Assembly (NCBI GenBank): GCA_043781315.1
Contig: JAYWBR010000090.1
Coordinates: 1 to 7,248, forward strand
Direction of reading: 5' to 3'
DNA from: CAIQOK01 sp043781315
GTDB lineage: Bacteria > Verrucomicrobiota > Verrucomicrobiia > Limisphaerales > CAIQOK01
DNA length: 7,248 nucleotides
Shown: piece after piece, positions 6,598 to 7,248 of the stretch
Layout of the letters: every line of letters starts with the position of its first letter
Position numbering within the stretch: the first letter of the stretch is position 1
Position numbers and translations under genes: made by a program
Notes under the pieces: model-generated
Told to the model about the DNA's origin: nothing
Seen by the model: the letters and a program-made list of their open reading frames with translations, nothing else
Database searches by the model: none

Positions 6598-7248
6598 TTA
6601 GCAGCAGCCTTTTTCCCTTACGCAACGGCAGGCGAACATTGCGGCGCACGCTCCCAGCGGCGGCGCGATGAGATAAAGCCACAGATGTTCCAGATGCCCC
6701 GACATCAGCGCGGGTGCAAGTGAACGCGCGGGGTTCATGGACGCGCCGCAGATCGGCCCGGCAAACATGGCCTCCAGCGCAATCACCGCGCCGATGGCGA
6801 TGCCGGCCGTGATGCCTTTTTCCTTCGCACCGGTCGAGACGTTGAGAATTGTCAGCATCAGGAAAAAGGTCAGCACCACTTCGAAGACGAACGATTGTGT
6901 CTCCGCACCGGCAGGCAAGGTTGCGCCGAGCAACTGGTTTTGGGGAAACAGCAGCCGCAACAGCCCGCTCGCCGCCAGTGCGCCGAGGGTTTGGCTGATG
7001 ACGTAGGGAAAGACTTCCCGGCCCGGCAGCCGCCGCGCCGCCCAGAAACCGAACGTCACCGCCGGGTTGAGATGCGCGCCGGAGATGTCGCCGAAGTTGT
7101 AGATCATCACCAGCACGACCAGCCCGAAGGTGAGTGCCACGCCGACATGGGTGATGGTGCCACCCGCTGCCTGATCAATGATGATTGCGCCCGTACCGGC
7201 AAAGACCAGCCCGAACGTGCCGAACATTTCCGCCAGGTATTTTTTCAT
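6598..7248 (-). CDS. MIP-family channel, NOD26-like (NIP/AqpN-type) aquaporin
   Basis: Inner-membrane channel for water and/or small uncharged solutes; 216 residues, six membrane segments and two half-helices. The two NPA boxes are AHLNPAVT (N61) and SMNPARS (N172). By alignment to AqpZ from memory, the selectivity filter is F41, A160, A169, R175, so the AqpZ His and Thr are replaced by Ala. The stretches SGLLRLLF (94-101), SFVFEVVLTFFLM (119-131) and AGPICGASMNPARSL (163-177) are much closer to NIP proteins than to AqpZ or GlpF. Bacterial NIPs are often found with arsenic-resistance genes and pass arsenite or other metalloid acids. That substrate is inferred; no ars gene is visible here. Five cysteines (C201, C207, C209, C215, C216) lie in the C-terminal 16 residues, an unusual tail. 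The ATG sits exactly at the window edge, so a longer N-terminus cannot be excluded, but MKKYLAEMFGTF is a typical beginning. Confidence 0.92.
   Translation of the reverse strand: MKKYLAEMFGTFGLVFAGTGAIIIDQAAGGTITHVGVALTFGLVVLVMIYNFGDISGAHLNPAVTFGFWAARRLPGREVFPYVISQTLGALAASGLLRLLFPQNQLLGATLPAGAETQSFVFEVVLTFFLMLTILNVSTGAKEKGITAGIAIGAVIALEAMFAGPICGASMNPARSLAPALMSGHLEHLWLYLIAPPLGACAAMFACRCVREKGCC

Noticed and set aside
5482..6723. Plus-strand open frame of 413 codons opposite the AraC half and the intergenic region
   Set aside because: It runs across the terminator and the end of the aquaporin gene, and its product has no recognisable domain. The minus-strand AraC motifs are unmistakable.

Overview
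The window is a GC-rich (about 60%), densely packed bacterial segment with every gene on the minus strand. It reads from right to left: an aquaporin gene, a rho-independent terminator, then an apparent two-gene operon for two-partner (type Vb) secretion. The operon encodes an outer-membrane TpsB transporter (FhaC/ShlB type) and a very large filamentous-haemagglutinin-like TpsA exoprotein. The TpsA frame is still open at position 1, so its end lies outside the window. The POTRA domains, outer-membrane barrel and secreted beta-helix protein point to a didermic (Gram-negative) bacterium. The weak or absent Shine-Dalgarno sequences, the style of the AraC protein and the TpsA N-terminal region remind me of Verrucomicrobiota (Pedosphaera/Limisphaerales type). 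That assignment is an inference from family resemblance, not something the sequence proves.

Region by region. Positions 6598-7248 hold a complete-looking MIP channel with two NPA boxes. It resembles the NOD26-like (NIP/AqpN) branch more than AqpZ and has five cysteines in its last 16 residues. Positions 6551-6589 form a GC-rich hairpin followed by T residues that should end the aquaporin transcript. Positions 3592-6510 are one uninterrupted 972-codon frame joining three parts: a cytosolic AraC-type regulator (cupin-like N-terminus plus a double helix-turn-helix), a hydrophobic signal-like segment preceded by basic residues, and a full TpsB transporter (two POTRA domains, a 16-strand-type barrel, the VRGY lid-loop motif and a C-terminal Phe). 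Four bases later tpsA begins (3587 down to 1). I translated it by hand as 1195 uninterrupted residues: signal peptide, TPS secretion domain, then Gly/Asn-rich beta-helix rungs with one non-repetitive insert.

TpsA would be exported by Sec, recognised through its TPS domain by the POTRA domains of TpsB, and passed through the TpsB barrel to the cell surface. The main novelty is the fusion of a transcription regulator to the N-terminus of the transporter. The predicted topology fits: DNA-binding part inside, basic residues, membrane segment, POTRA and barrel outside. This raises the possibility that one translation product supplies both a regulator of the operon and its secretion pore, separated by signal peptidase or by an internal start. 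No RNA genes, CRISPR arrays or mobile elements were seen.
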